Notes under the pieces: model-generated
What the model saw: only the letters and a program-made list of their open reading frames with translations
Databases searched by the model: none
What the model was told of the DNA's origin: nothing
Translations under genes and position numbers: made by a program
Shown here: positions 12,300 to 23,149 of the stretch, piece after piece
Numbering within the stretch: the first letter of the stretch is position 1
How the letters are laid out: each line of letters starts with the position of its first letter
Assembly: GCA_031002005.1 (NCBI GenBank)
Contig: CM061921.1
Span: 174,786,935-174,850,934 of the forward strand
Length of the DNA stretch: 64,000 nt
Source of the DNA: Vandiemenella viatica
Taxonomy: Eukaryota > Arthropoda > Insecta > Orthoptera > Morabidae
Direction: 5' to 3'

Positions 12300-12480
12300 T
12301 AAAATAATAGAATATAACAACCGGATTGGTAAATATGGCCATAATTAATGGGCACTAAGGTCATTCGACCTAACCCGTGTGGATTATTTTGTGTGGAGAA
12401 CAATGAAAAATGTCATAATAAGGACAAAATATTAATACTCGAGAAGAATTTGGATTAAAAAATTGGTGACACAATATGTG
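12300..12480 (+). pseudogene. mariner/Tc-type transposase fragment (DDE_3-like)
   Basis: One frame reads NRIGKYGHN, a stop, WALRSFDLTRVDYFVWRTMKN. This matches the pattern around the third catalytic acid of mariner-like transposases (RWIGRGG...WPARSPDLTPLDFFLWG...K). Only this piece is recognisable, with stops on both sides. No inverted repeats were found, so family assignment rests on one motif block. Confidence 0.6.
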
Positions 12481-12499
12481 CTTTGAGAGGAAAGATATA

Positions 12500-13250
12500 A
12501 TCTGGATTTTCCCCATGAACTACATGTAAATCTATATATTAATATGTGAAGCAAAAACTTCATATCCTTTTATGGTATAAGGATATTGTGTGCATGGCAG
12601 AATGTGAGATTTTGCATAGTTAAAGTTTATATGGAAAATTGCAGAAAGCTAAAATTTATTTAATAATGTGCGTTACAAATACATTAAATTAAATAAAACA
12701 AAACATTGTTTTTTTATGTTCAATTTTTTAATAGCCCTAGTGATTTTGTGAATGTAAAATTTATAAGGTATTCTGTGGTCTTAATATAATAAGCACAGTT
12801 AATATGTGTGTTCAAAATACATTATTAAATAAAAAATAAATTTGAGCACGTCTGTGAGTGCATGTGTGTGAAATCGGATTGGAGCCAACTATCTGATGTG
12901 TATTCCCAGCATTAAGATACTGTGTGGTTTTTGGTTCAAAAAAACAGTCGCATTGAGTAGAGATTAATTTTTGAACTCGTAAAAGGAACATTTCGAAAAG
13001 AAATATTTTGTATATTATAGAGACATCCTAATGGATAATTTGAAATTACTTTAGTCTTGGCAAATGGTTTCTGCCAAAAAGAAAAAGTAAATTGATTTGG
13101 TAGTTAAAAAAATATAGAGAGAACATTTTATTATTTAAAATGTTGAACTTTGGTTAAGGGCCTTTTGATATTTTGAAACCCTGTCTAATTTCATTACTTT
13201 TTTTATTTTTTACTTTTTTTCCATTCAGATATTCAAACCTACTTCCATTA
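12500..13250. other. Unassigned AT-rich sequence
   Basis: Very AT-rich with no recognisable gene or element ends. Confidence 0.4.
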
Positions 13251-13399
13251 TGTCTTGACATAGAACATTGAAGGTCAGAGTGAGAGATAAAGAAGAAGGA
13301 ATACATATTTGCATGAAATTCAAAATGATAAGACCAAATACACAAAAACATCACCACTGAAAAATAAACAAAATGGATACAAATCCTAGACAAAACAAT

Positions 13400-13745
13400 A
13401 AAAAAAAAGATACATAATAAACATAGTATCAGCATCTACAGAAAACCAACCACCACAGACATTATTATTAATGCAACTTCCAATCACCTCATCAACCACA
13501 AACAAGCTGCTATCAGATACATGTTACACAGAATGAATGAGATACCCCTCACCAAAGAAAATTATACAACAGAACGCAAGAATATTATGCAGATAGCATT
13601 GAATACTGGCTATAACACCAACATGGTACAGAAGACTAATTACAAAATTAAAAAACAAATATGCAAATACAGCCAGCGAACACACCCAGCCCATCAGGAA
13701 AATACCCAAACCACACTCACTAATGACACACAACAAGAAAACAGA
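13400..13745 (+). pseudogene. Penelope reverse transcriptase C-terminal fragment
   Basis: Reads HNKHSISIYRKPTTTD followed by an open frame to about 13745 (from 13521: HRMNEIPLTKENYTTE, MQIALNTGYNTNMV). The IYRKPTxTD and AAxRYMxxRxN blocks are characteristic of Penelope RT beyond the catalytic palm. The YxDD motif itself lies in the missing part. It ends abruptly where the LINE insertion begins. Confidence 0.8.
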
Positions 13746-13749
13746 CAAT

Positions 13750-14841
13750 TATGTTTACTATCATTATTAATTTAATTGCAATGGAGCTATCACTCCAGTG
13801 GCAATTCCCCGAGTCATCCATTTACCCCTATTTTATAAACATATTTTTTTTTAAATTCTTTTACGATTGGAATGTTAAATTCCTCCCCTATTTACTATTT
13901 GATTTACAAATTTTAGTTCTAAATTCCTTAAGCGTTTTTGGAAAATTATTCATCACTACAATTGGTAATTTGTTTCAATCCCTGACACCCTTACCAACAA
14001 AAGAAAACTTTCTCTCTCCCTTATGCATGAAATCAAGCGCAAGCTTGTGGTGATGGTCATCTTTCCCCTTCCATGCACTATTCCCAATTCTTTGACCAAT
14101 ATCCCTTCAAGTTCCATCACCAACATATGCCCTGTACATTCCCAGCACACTCTTCACCCTCCTCCTTTCCTCCAATGACTCCCAATCCAGCCAGCTCCTT
14201 TATCATATTAGTTACTGACTGGCTCCCGCAAATCTAGCTGCTCTTCTTTGCACATCTTCCAACTTATGTATTTGATACCCAAAATGTGGGTCCCAAACAC
14301 CACCACCATACTCAACCAATGATCTGACCAAAGTTTTGTAACCCTACTCCCTAACTTCTCTGGTACAACCTCTCATTACCGTCTCCAGTAAATGAAGGAT
14401 TTTGTAACCTTTTCCTACCATCGGCCCAATTTGCTATGGCCAATTGAGTTTGTTATCAAATGTTATGCCAAGATAGCCTATTTACTTTTCAAGCCTTCAA
14501 TAAGCAATTCTGACCCCACTCTATAATCATAATTAACTTTTGTTTTTTTATCTATGTACCTAATAAGCTGACTTTTCTTGGCATTTATCTTAATTCCATT
14601 CTGACCAACCTATTTAGATATTCTATCCGGGTCACCCAGCAGCTGTTCACAGTCTTCACATGTTTTGATCCTATTTTATACCATTATATCATCTGCAAAA
14701 TACCTAGACTCTGACCGTAACCCATCAACACAGTCATTCATTAGAATTATGGACAGCAATGGTCCCAATACACTACCCTGTGGCACACAATGACCTACTT
14801 GTCCACAAACACATACAGAATAAGTAACATTCTCAGAAAAA
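13750..14841 (-). mobile_element. LINE family B copy 1, nested in Penelope element
   Basis: Minus-strand LINE, 5' truncated within the RT. From 14864 downward it reads HCVPQGSVLGPLLSIILMND, then RYFADDIMV (catalytic FADD), and INAKKSQLIRYIDKK. A decayed 3' region follows and the 3' end carries a short stem-loop (13778-13815) shared with two other copies at 19287-20265 and 28360-28985. It splits the Penelope element: RT lies to the left and GIY-YIG to the right. Clade is uncertain (CR1/Jockey-like RT). Many stops; inactive. Confidence 0.82.
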
Positions 14842-15250
14842 ATGACTTTCAGAAGTAACAACACTGTTCAAAAACACTTTAATAGGAATACAGCTGAAAG
14901 TAAATATCAATAGTGAGGAATATATAAATTGATATGCCAACAGTGTAAGGCTATTTACATTGGACAAATGGCCAGAAAATTCAAAATTCGATACAAAGAG
15001 CACATAAGGGCATTAAGATGCTCTAATCATTCTACCTTTGTAGAACATTTAATTGGAAACAAGTATGAACACACAGAAATAGGAACAGAATACAAATATT
15101 GACAATCTACAGGAAAAACATGATGACAAATCAAGAAAATTTTTATATACAGAAAGCACTAAATGAAGGAGAAAACATGATCAATGAATACGTCCATCAC
15201 ACGAATCAGACATTATACAGGGCACTAAAAATGAACTCGAATTCAAACAC
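14842..15250 (+). pseudogene. Penelope GIY-YIG endonuclease domain
   Basis: Translation in one frame from about 14920 reads GIYKLICQQCKAIYIGQ, then RKFKIRYKEHIRALR and STFVEHLIGNKYEH before a stop. It shows the GIY-type motif, the second Tyr-Ile-Gly strand and the conserved Arg and His of the helix (RYKEH). This nuclease makes the target nick for Penelope retrotransposition. Stops after about 60 residues and further downstream make it inactive. Confidence 0.82.
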
Positions 15251-15667
15251 ACTTCCATGGCAAAGATAAAACTTAACCTCATGAAACAAAATAAAATAGG
15301 TTGGTAATACATTTGCATAGACAGTTAACATCTTTGAAAATCAAACATAAACAATAGCAAATGCTTATTTAAGAAGCAACATCTGGATAGCAAATGCTTA
15401 TTTTAGACATTACATCTGAAATAGTAACGTGTGTAAACATGTTTTATATACTAAAATGTACAGCGAGTGGAAAATCTCAAGAAGCAGGAACAAAACTGAT
15501 ATGGAACAGTTCCAAACTATAATTTAATATACAAAAACTGGCACCGATGATGGTACAATAAACCGAAATGGATATCCCATAACAAAGTCTTATTTCGTAG
15601 CTGCAATAGACAGATAAGAAAACCCGGTATTACGTGATAAGAGAGAATGGGAGGATTAGGAACAAAA

Positions 15668-15950
15668 TAAATGAAAGATAGAAAATCACAGGAATTCTAC
15701 AACAATATCAGAGGCCTGATTTGGGGCAGGGGGGTACAAAAGAAGTTCACAAATATTATTTACATAACTTTCTTTGTACCAATATTAACATACAGAGATA
15801 GTAGTAGAATTCAAACCGCAGAAATGAAGTTTCAGAGGAATAAGGTTGGTGCAGCAAGTTTGGACTAGTTTTGGAATGAGCATGTGAAGCAGTCTAAGAG
15901 GTAGCTACACAGGATAGAACTGAAAGATCACAATTCCTTTTTTTCCGTTA
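15668..15950 (+). pseudogene. LINE ORF2 C-terminal fragment
   Basis: The open stretch reads KSQEFYNNIRGLIWGRGVQK, FFVPILTYRDSSRIQTAEMK and FQRNKVG. This resembles the region after the RT domain in RTE- and I-like elements (FYxLIRxLLWxxxVPKK, YKTFFVPILTYGSETW, SRIQAAEMKFLRR). A few residues (the GSETW block) are deleted. It is a short 5'- and 3'-truncated relic beside a SINE. Confidence 0.58.
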
Positions 15951-15960
15951 TGATTTTACA

Positions 15961-16170
15961 CCTTGTCAATGCTGAAGTCATTAGGAGATGGGAAAGGACT
16001 TGAGGCAAGGAATGGGAGGGAAGTTGACCATGGCCTTTTGCAGGAACCAATCAAGCATTAACCTGGAGTGATTCCAGGAAACCATGGAAAAGCGAAATCT
16101 GGATAGCCAGATAGGGATTTGAACCTGCGTCCTTGAAAATGTAAGGCCAGAGCATTACCGCTCGCCCACC
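15961..16170 (-). mobile_element. SINE family 1, minus strand
   Basis: The reverse complement begins with a tRNA-like head (GGTGGGCGAGCGGTAATGC, box B GGTTCAAATCC) and continues into the shared body (TTTTCCATGGTTTCC, GGCCATGG, CCATTCCTTGCC). About 20 percent diverged from the best copies by eye. RNA polymerase III promoter boxes are still visible. Confidence 0.82.
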
Positions 16171-17045
16171 ATCCTCTATGTCAAGATTTTAATAGTATGG
16201 ACACATGAAGAGCTAGAGCGATGAAAGAAGCCAAAAGAGTGTGCAATTTGAAATTTAAAAAGGAATATAGCTTGCGGAATATCACTGGGTATGTGGAATA
16301 AGGGAATAGAAAAGAGTGTATCATCATGATGATGATTGTAAGCATGGAGAAAGAAAATACTTGAAGTGCTAAGGTTGATGACTTTTCTTGTACTTATTGC
16401 AACAGAAGATGCAGGCACTGTTACAGCACAAGTAAATATGAGAGAAGATCACATAAAAAGGAGCTTTATAAAAATGAAATCATTCACAAGCATCAGCATT
16501 TTCACAATTGGTAAAAACTATTTACAAAAATAGACTATGTTTTTGAGACTACAAACTAAGTTCCCTGCATTGATTTACTGGTAAAAAATCAATTCAGAAA
16601 GAATTAATCAGATCTAATGAACTACTGGTAATCCAGCACACTTGATTTAGTACCAGTCTGAATAAGTTATATATAGATTAGCCAACACCTACTGCAGAAT
16701 AAAAAAAAAAAAAAAGACCTCAGCCGTTCTAGAATGTCAAATGACTTTGGAGTAAAAAAAAAAATCTTGGCACAAGTCTTCCCTGAAGGCTCAAAATTAA
16801 GCAGAATGGAACAGAAAACTACTAAATTAAAAACCAGAAAGTGGTCTTGATAAATTTGAAATTTAATCAAGCTGCAACAGCTTCCTCCTGTAAAAAATAT
16901 TCTGGAAGTTGAGAAGTTAAGCAATAATTATAAGGATGAGGTTAGGAACTAAAATGTACAAACCTAATTACCACAAATATCTATGGAAGATTCCTAGACT
17001 ATATATAGAGATATTGAAGAAAAACAAAGGATAAAGAAAGCAGAC
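16171..17045. other. Unassigned AT-rich sequence
   Basis: Contains A-runs near 16699 and 16756; no coding pattern or element ends recognised. Confidence 0.4.
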
Positions 17046-17049
17046 CCAC

Positions 17050-18294
17050 TACTCACCAAGGTAGAGGGCAGTGAAAAATGTATATATCAAACTGTCTATT
17101 ATTAATCTGTGGTTCTGAGAGTGGGGAAAAAGGCAACTTTCAGTATTCTCCAGGGGTCTCACTTTCTCACCCACTCCCAAATTTGACCAGACCACCATTC
17201 TGCTGCACTCTCTGCTGGAGGTACCACTTTGCCTTGAAGAGCAGTAATCCAGGCACTGAGAGTGACCTGGAGTTCAGTCTCCAAAATTCCAACCACCCTC
17301 CATTCTTGACCCACCACCTCTCCCACAAAACCACCTTTTCCACTTGTTTCAAGATCTGGTTTCCACCAGTTTGGGTTCTCCCAGTTTTGTGAAATCACTA
17401 TCCAGTGGCACCAATATGACTCCTTCAGAAATTTGGGCCATCAGGGAGCTTTCCTATAATCCAGACATTATCATTCTACCAGCAGATAAGGGCCGAATGA
17501 TGGTGGTCATGAATCGTTGTAACTATATTAGTGAAGTACTGCGTCAATTGTCTGACACTAACACATACTACCCCCTTCAACCATGATCCCACACCTGCAG
17601 TCAATTAAAGAATAAAAGATTATATACAGTTTAGTGGACCCCTCCAAGGCCTCAACTCCTCATTCTGTTTCGCTTCTCACACCAAAAAAGCCGCACACAC
17701 CTACCCTATGCCTACTTCCCAAAGTTCATAAGCCTGGCAACCCAGGATGCCCCATAGTGACTGCATACGGTTCACCAACTGAGCATATCTCTGTCCTGGT
17801 GGACCAGCATCTACAGCCCATTGTCAGTCAGCTTCCCTCCCACATCAAAGACACCCGACACTTCCTCTTTCGGTTGTCGACTGTGCCCACACATCTTCCC
17901 CCTTCCTAGTAAAGATTGATGTGACCTCCCTATATACCAATATTCTCCACTGTCATGGTCTCAGCACCATGAAAATTTTTCCTAGACCAGAATCTCCCAA
18001 ACAGCCTCCCCACTATATCCTTCCTAATCACCCTGGCCAAGCTATTACTGAACAATAACTTTTTCTCATTCGATGGCAAAATTTACCACCAAGTTCACCG
18101 CATGGCCATGGACACCCGTACAGCTCCCTAGTATGCTAACCTCTACTTGGGTCGCCTGGAACAGTCATTATTAGCTAAAGTCCATCTGGGTCAGATTCAC
18201 TGATGACATTTTCATGACCTGGGCCCATGGGGAAGATAACTTAATCAGCTTCCTCAATAAACTCAATCCCGCCACCACTCTGAAATTCACATGG
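17050..18294 (+). pseudogene. Penelope-like reverse transcriptase remnant (second element)
   Basis: Plus strand, scattered frames. The open piece 17344-17586 contains IILPADKGRMMVVMNRCNYI and LRQLSDTNTYYPL, the N-terminal RT block of Penelope elements. Later frames give VKIDVTSLYTNI (motif A Asp, about 17913), LLNNNFFSFDGKIYHQ (about 18045) and RFTDDIFMTWAHGEDNL, the catalytic DD at about 18200. It ends at LKFTWTN, just where a tandem duplication starts. Motifs A and C keep their Asp residues, but stops and frameshifts are frequent. The nuclease part is absent. Confidence 0.8.
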
Positions 18295-19165
18295 ACTAAC
18301 GTCACACACCTGGCCTTTGTTGGCGGACTAGCAGTGGCCTCAGATACAACAACAAAATTGAGGTTATGAGGAAATGAATTGCCAGAATACTTTCATTAAG
18401 TTTGCTTTTTGTAGCATTTCATTTTAAGTTAAACACATCCATTTAATTAAAACCATATGGCAAAACTTTATGGCTGAAAAAAAAAGTGGAATAAAATTGT
18501 ACTTTACAATTAAATGAAGTCCTTCCTACGGTTGTTATTTTTCAATCATTAAAGTCACTCTGCTTGGCCATCTTTATGTATTTAGCCCTCCCCCCATCAC
18601 CAATACTCCCACCTTGTGTTTTGTGGCCTGCTTTGTCATGTGTTGGATCCTGGAATGTATATTCCACCCATGTAAGATATATCTATCCATGCATCATTTG
18701 CATCAGTCAATGAAAGTAGCACCCCATCCATCTTGGCATATTATATTATTTATTATTAACAGAAATCCTAATTTTGCAGAATGATCCCTATGGATAAACT
18801 ACAGGTCATATTCATAAATTAGCAAGATCTGATCAAGGGATCGAGAGCTTTGATCCTTTTCCAATTCTATATTATTGCACAAACTAACGTCACACACATG
18901 ACCTTTGTTGGCGGACTAGCAGTGGCCACAGATATAACAAAATTGAGGTTATGAGGAAATGCATTGCAAGAATACTTTAAGTTTGCTTTTTGTAGCAATT
19001 CATTTTAAGTTAAACACATCCATTTAATTAAAACCATATGGGAAAACTTTATGGCTGAAAAAAAAAATGTGGAATAAAATTGTACTTTACAATTCAATGA
19101 AGTCCTTCCTATGGTTGTTATTTTTCAATCATTAAAGTCACTCTGCTTGGCCATCTTAGGTATTT
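18295..19165. repeat. Direct tandem duplication, about 290-bp unit, 588-bp offset
   Basis: Unit A (18295-18584) and unit B (18883-19165) start ACTAACGTCACACAC and run through GGCGGACTAGCAGTGGCC, CTTTATGGCTGAAAAA and CACTCTGCTTGGCCATCTT, with about 95 percent identity by eye and a few small indels. The 298 bp between them are unique. Unit A starts precisely at the Penelope RT truncation. The duplicated unit is non-coding. Confidence 0.93.
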
Positions 19166-19286
19166 ACATTGGACATCAAACTTGAGGTTAAGGCTATTAA
19201 AAGCAAAAAATGTGTTCAGTTTATTATTATTATTACACTGAATTTGATGTAAAAATTTAAGGTCATATTTTAGCCAAATAAGATCA

Positions 19287-20265
19287 GCTTGTCATAAATT
19301 ATGCTGGAGCTCGAGCACCGGTGCGATTTACCTACCCATCTAGTTATAATCCATGCACATTTGTACCTTAATATCCTTTACAATCTGAGGCATATACTAC
19401 TTCCATAAGCAACTTGTCAATCACTCTTCTCCCTAATTATTACCATGGTTCTCTCTTTCCTTTCACACATTGTTTCTATATCTTCTACCAATATTTATAC
19501 AGGCCTCACCAGCATTGAATGCACTGTACATGATCACAATTCTCTCCACTGTCCTTCTATCCTCAAATAACCCAAAACTTTAATCTATTCAGTTACAGAG
19601 TGCATCCTTTGGTAATTTTCACAAATCTAGCTGCCCTCCTTTATGCGCTCTCCTACTCCAGTATTTGACACCCATAATGATGAGCCCAATATCATCCTAC
19701 AATAATCTGACAAGTACCTGACCAAAAATTCATAACCTATCTCTGTTACTTCCCCAGTACGATCTCTCATTATCCTCTCTAAATTATGCAATACTCTGAA
19801 TCCATTTTCCTACAACATCCACAGTGTGTCCTGTGCAGTTTTGCTTACTGTCAACTGATATTCTCAGGTATATATAAATTTTTTCCTTTAACAATTCCCC
19901 TTACGCTGAATAATTGTACAAAATCTTTAGTTTCCTATCTGAATATCTAGTAAGTGTACCCTTCTTGGCATTTATCTTTATTTCATGCATATCCACACAA
20001 CTAAATATCCAGTCTAGATTCTTTTGCATTTGCTCACAATCCTCTCTAGACATAATCCTATTATACAGCATTATGCCATCTGCTAATAGCCTAACTGCTG
20101 ACTGTAGACAAACAACAGAATCATTCATAAGAATAATGAATGGTAATAGTCCCAATACACTACACTGTGGCACACCTGTTCTCATTTACATCTCCCTGGC
20201 TATTAACTTACTCACTTTTTGCTTCCTGAGAATTGCCTCTCAAGAATACCTTATATCCACAGAAC
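19287..20265 (-). mobile_element. LINE family B copy 2 (5' truncated)
   Basis: Minus strand. From 20185: RTGVPQCSVLGLLPFIILMN, then RLLADGIMLYN, where the catalytic FADD has become LADG, then EIKINAKKGTLTRYSDRKLK. The 3' end has the stem-loop shared with the other family B copies (19300-19335, AATCGCACCGGTGC on the minus strand). It is inactive: the RT active-site mutation is visible and stops are frequent downstream. Confidence 0.82.
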
Positions 20266-20987
20266 TACACTACTAGCTTGCTAGGCCTGTACTAGCTTTG
20301 GCCTGTATTAATTTCTGAACTATCTCAAAGGGGGCACATAAAGGCAATCATGTTTGTGAATCATGTAAGCCGTGGTCTGAACATTGAGCGTTAATTTTAT
20401 TTAATGTAAAGTGTAATTTTTGTAGTATGGAAATTCACAGTATTCACCCAGGAAAAGGAGGGGACGGAAACTAGGTGGGATCAAGTGTAACAACCAGAAG
20501 TATACAAGAAATTTCAACTGAAAGTAGTGATAATCTATAAACAAACACCACAAATATCCATTTCAACTTTTTTATATACATAAAAAAACTTTTACAACTT
20601 TTATGATGAAACAAGGCTTGCCTCAATAGAGCATGCTTTAAATAAATTGTGCTACTAGCAGCCAACCAAAGAAAAAAGAAATCTCAAGCATGTATTCAAA
20701 GTGGTTGAAACTTACGGTTGTTTATGAATCACTTCTCCAACCATACTGTAGCAGCAAATGGAGGAAACAAAAACAATTCAAACTTAGTGCACATACTAAA
20801 ACCACTATATGATAATTATAAACAAATGTTTGCAGCTTAAACAAATTCTGAAAAAGTAATTGTAAGGAAAGAAATTACGATTTCAGTTATAATTTTACAA
20901 AAAAAAAATCTCCCCTTGTAAAATAGAGGTCTAGAATGAACAATAAAGTCATTTCATTTTGTTTGCAATAAGATTACAAATACTTAC
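20266..20987. other. Unassigned, intronic relative to the copper transporter gene
   Basis: Downstream of the last recognised copper transporter exon on the minus strand. I looked for the missing second and third membrane-segment exons here and saw none. Confidence 0.45.
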
Positions 20988-21086
20988 TGAACAATCTGAT
21001 TGTCTTCTGATACTACTCCTTTCTCCGCTGGTAGCGAGACAGATCTATACTGAAGAGCATTGTATGTTTTCCAAAACAAATATTCC
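20988..21086 (-). CDS. Ctr1: CTR1 exon encoding the cytosolic loop
   Basis: 99 bp between acceptor TTTTCTTAG and donor GTAAGTATT. It completes the Arg codon and reads EYLFWKTYNALQYRSVSLPA then EKGVVSEDNQIV. The REYLFWKTYN block follows membrane segment 1 in insect CTR1 proteins. It lies only 88 bp from the preceding exon and is missed by an ORF search because it is short. It ends in phase 2 with CA, so a further exon must follow. Confidence 0.92.
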
Positions 21087-21174
21087 CTAAGAAAATAAAA
21101 TAAATGTGGAGTAATATCAAACATGTTAGTTAATAACTACATAACTAGAGTACCAACATTTATTATACTTATAC

Positions 21175-21308
21175 CTGTAATACTTGAGCCCTTCATACAG
21201 TGCAGCCATGAATATAATTCCTATAATTGAGCCAATTAGACCACCAACGGAGCTTATTGTCCAGCTGTCAAACAATACAGTCTCACAATAACCAGTGTGG
21301 AAAGCCAT
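21175..21308 (-). CDS. Ctr1: CTR1 exon encoding membrane segment 1
   Basis: 134 bp between acceptor TTTTCATTATAG and donor GTATAAGT. It encodes MAFHTGYCETVLFDSW, then SSVGGLIGSIIGIIFMAALY and EGLKYYR. The FxxGYxETVLFxxW start, the glycine-rich helix and the YEGLKYYRE ending are the signature of the first membrane segment of animal CTR1. The exon ends in phase 2: AG joins the first G of the next exon to give Arg. No frame damage seen. Confidence 0.95.
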
Positions 21309-22230
21309 CTATAATGAAAACATATTTCATCACGACCACAAAAAATATCCAAACAACCGATGGAAAGAAAAAATGAAAAATATTAATGCAAATAGATTAT
21401 TTATTAACAAATAGATAAATAAAAGGGGAAATTTATTACTACAAACAGTGAAAATTGTAGTAGTTTTATTCAACTAGAAAAAGTTAGCAGTGCAATGGCA
21501 GAGAGACAATGTACAGCAATACAATACAATGCATTCATTTTCCATCAATCCCAATACAAGAGACTGGCTCTATGGAATGTGGAAAGTTATAAGTTTACAT
21601 ATAAACCATTGCATAACAAAATAGATAAATACACACCATAAGATGAACAGTCACAGCATAATATATACATTATTATATCAAGAAATATAAAACATTTTTG
21701 AATAACATCCTTAGTCTGCAAAGGTTGGGTTTATACTAGGGTTACCAGACATCCCCGTTGATTTCGTCCCCACAATGTCCCCGGATTTTTAGTGTTGTCC
21801 TCAGAAATATTTTTTTTATCAAGCAAGAGTTTTCTAAAAGTTCTGATTAGCTAATGCATTCTTTTAAAGAAAGAAATATACAAAGAGCACTTCTTTCCTT
21901 GAACCTGTCTAGGAATAAGAGAAAATTACAAGGATGCTGCTGCATCTTGGACAGCTGCTGCATCTTGGACACAATTTCTTTGGAAAATCATGTACCCTTG
22001 TTGTCTGAAACAAGTCTGTCTGTGATCCTCTTTGGAGTTAGAAGATAGTTTCATACCGACAATATGTACTTTTTCGCTAAAACCAGCTATTGTTATATTT
22101 CATTCAGTAGCTCCAAAAGGTTTTAATTTTTGTATTATCCCTTTATGTTAAGCTCTATAAATGATAAATTTCTCTATAGGTATTTTGGCAGTTTTAGCTC
22201 CTTCTGTTTTGGAGCCAAGCATCTGCAGAA

Positions 22231-23020
22231 ATGGATTTAAAGGCCCTGAAGGCAGAAAGCTCAGTTCTTAGGCTTAGGCAGAACAGTGAGTGGAGAGAAG
22301 TCAGCTCTGGCAGGAGAGGTAGGAGACGCTGTCTGTCTGATGGTTTCCAGCTGGAGACATCCAATGTTTTTCGGCCATTGGAGGACCGTCAAGTTGGACT
22401 GAATGATCTGGGATTTTTTAAAGGGAGAACTTTTCAGGGGGTATCTATACATAGGAAGGTAATGTTACTTGGAAGCAGTCATGGGAGGGGAATCAGTGAG
22501 ATGGTTCAGTCTGAATTGGGGCCAGATTATGAAGTCTGCAGTATTTGCAAACCAAATGCAGATCTTGGAAGTGTTGTAGCAAATGTGGAAGACTTAGGGA
22601 AAGATTTCTCAAAGTAGGATTATATTGTAATTGTAGGGGGGACCAGGAAATAGTCTTGATAAGGACCTCAATTATTCAAATGAGGAAGACAATGCTCACA
22701 TTTCCAGGAACACACGTAAGACGAATGTGGGATTTGTGGGTTTGCTTGAGCGTTATGATAAACCCTGGATGTGGCATAACATTAGGCATACAAATGCATC
22801 ATTGGAAAGGGTTCTCTGGCAGCCAGCAAATTCACACATTGGTTTGATAGATGTGGCCTGCATTGATAGGGACAGTTATACTCGCCATGGACACCATCTG
22901 AATTTCAGAGGTAAAAGGAAGCTATTGCTTCTTATTGCTGATGAGATCAGGGGATATCAGGTGAGTGAAAGAGGTATTCCTGTTATAAGTGGTGTTAAGT
23001 CATGGCCTTTTTTAGGGTAA
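22231..23020 (+). pseudogene. CR1 ORF1 with SGNH-esterase domain, broken
   Basis: The piece open at 22231-22617 (MDLKALKAESSVLRLRQN and so on) contains KVMLLGSSHGRGI, equivalent to the GDSHGR nucleophile block of SGNH hydrolases, here with Asp changed to Ser. After a stop the reading continues DYIVIVGGTRK (the GGTxN block). At 22727-23020 in another frame it gives DVACIDRDSYTRHGHHLN, the Asp-His catalytic block. An esterase in ORF1 is a known feature of CR1-like elements, and it fixes the clade of family A. Two stops and a frameshift inactivate it. Confidence 0.8.
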
Positions 23021-23149
23021 ATAAAATAAATGTATTAGGATGTCTAGAAGAAATTAACATCTTTCCTGATCAAAACTTATTGAAATTAGAAATTCCATCT
23101 CACATGTAGTAAGTATGTACTAATAAAGTAAACAATTTAAATTCATTGA

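Larger units (their letters stand above)
13330..15600 (+). mobile_element. Penelope-like element, interrupted by a LINE
   Basis: Two coding blocks flank an inserted LINE. Left block (about 13400-13745): SISIYRKPTTTD, INHKQAAIRYMLHRMN and MQIALNTGYN, the last part of the Penelope reverse transcriptase. Right block (about 14842-15250): FRSNNTVQKHFN, then GIYKLICQQCKAIYIGQ and FKIRYKEHIRALR, the GIY-YIG endonuclease. A 3' tail region (to about 15600) holds CCGATGATGGTACAATAAACCGAAA-like sequence, which resembles Penelope ends. The 5' two thirds of the RT are missing. Frameshifts and stops are present. Confidence 0.82.

Noticed and set aside
20471..20665. Minus-strand open frame as a possible further Ctr1 exon
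   Set aside because: Lacks MxxxM, GxxxG or an HCH end, and no phase-2 acceptor matches.
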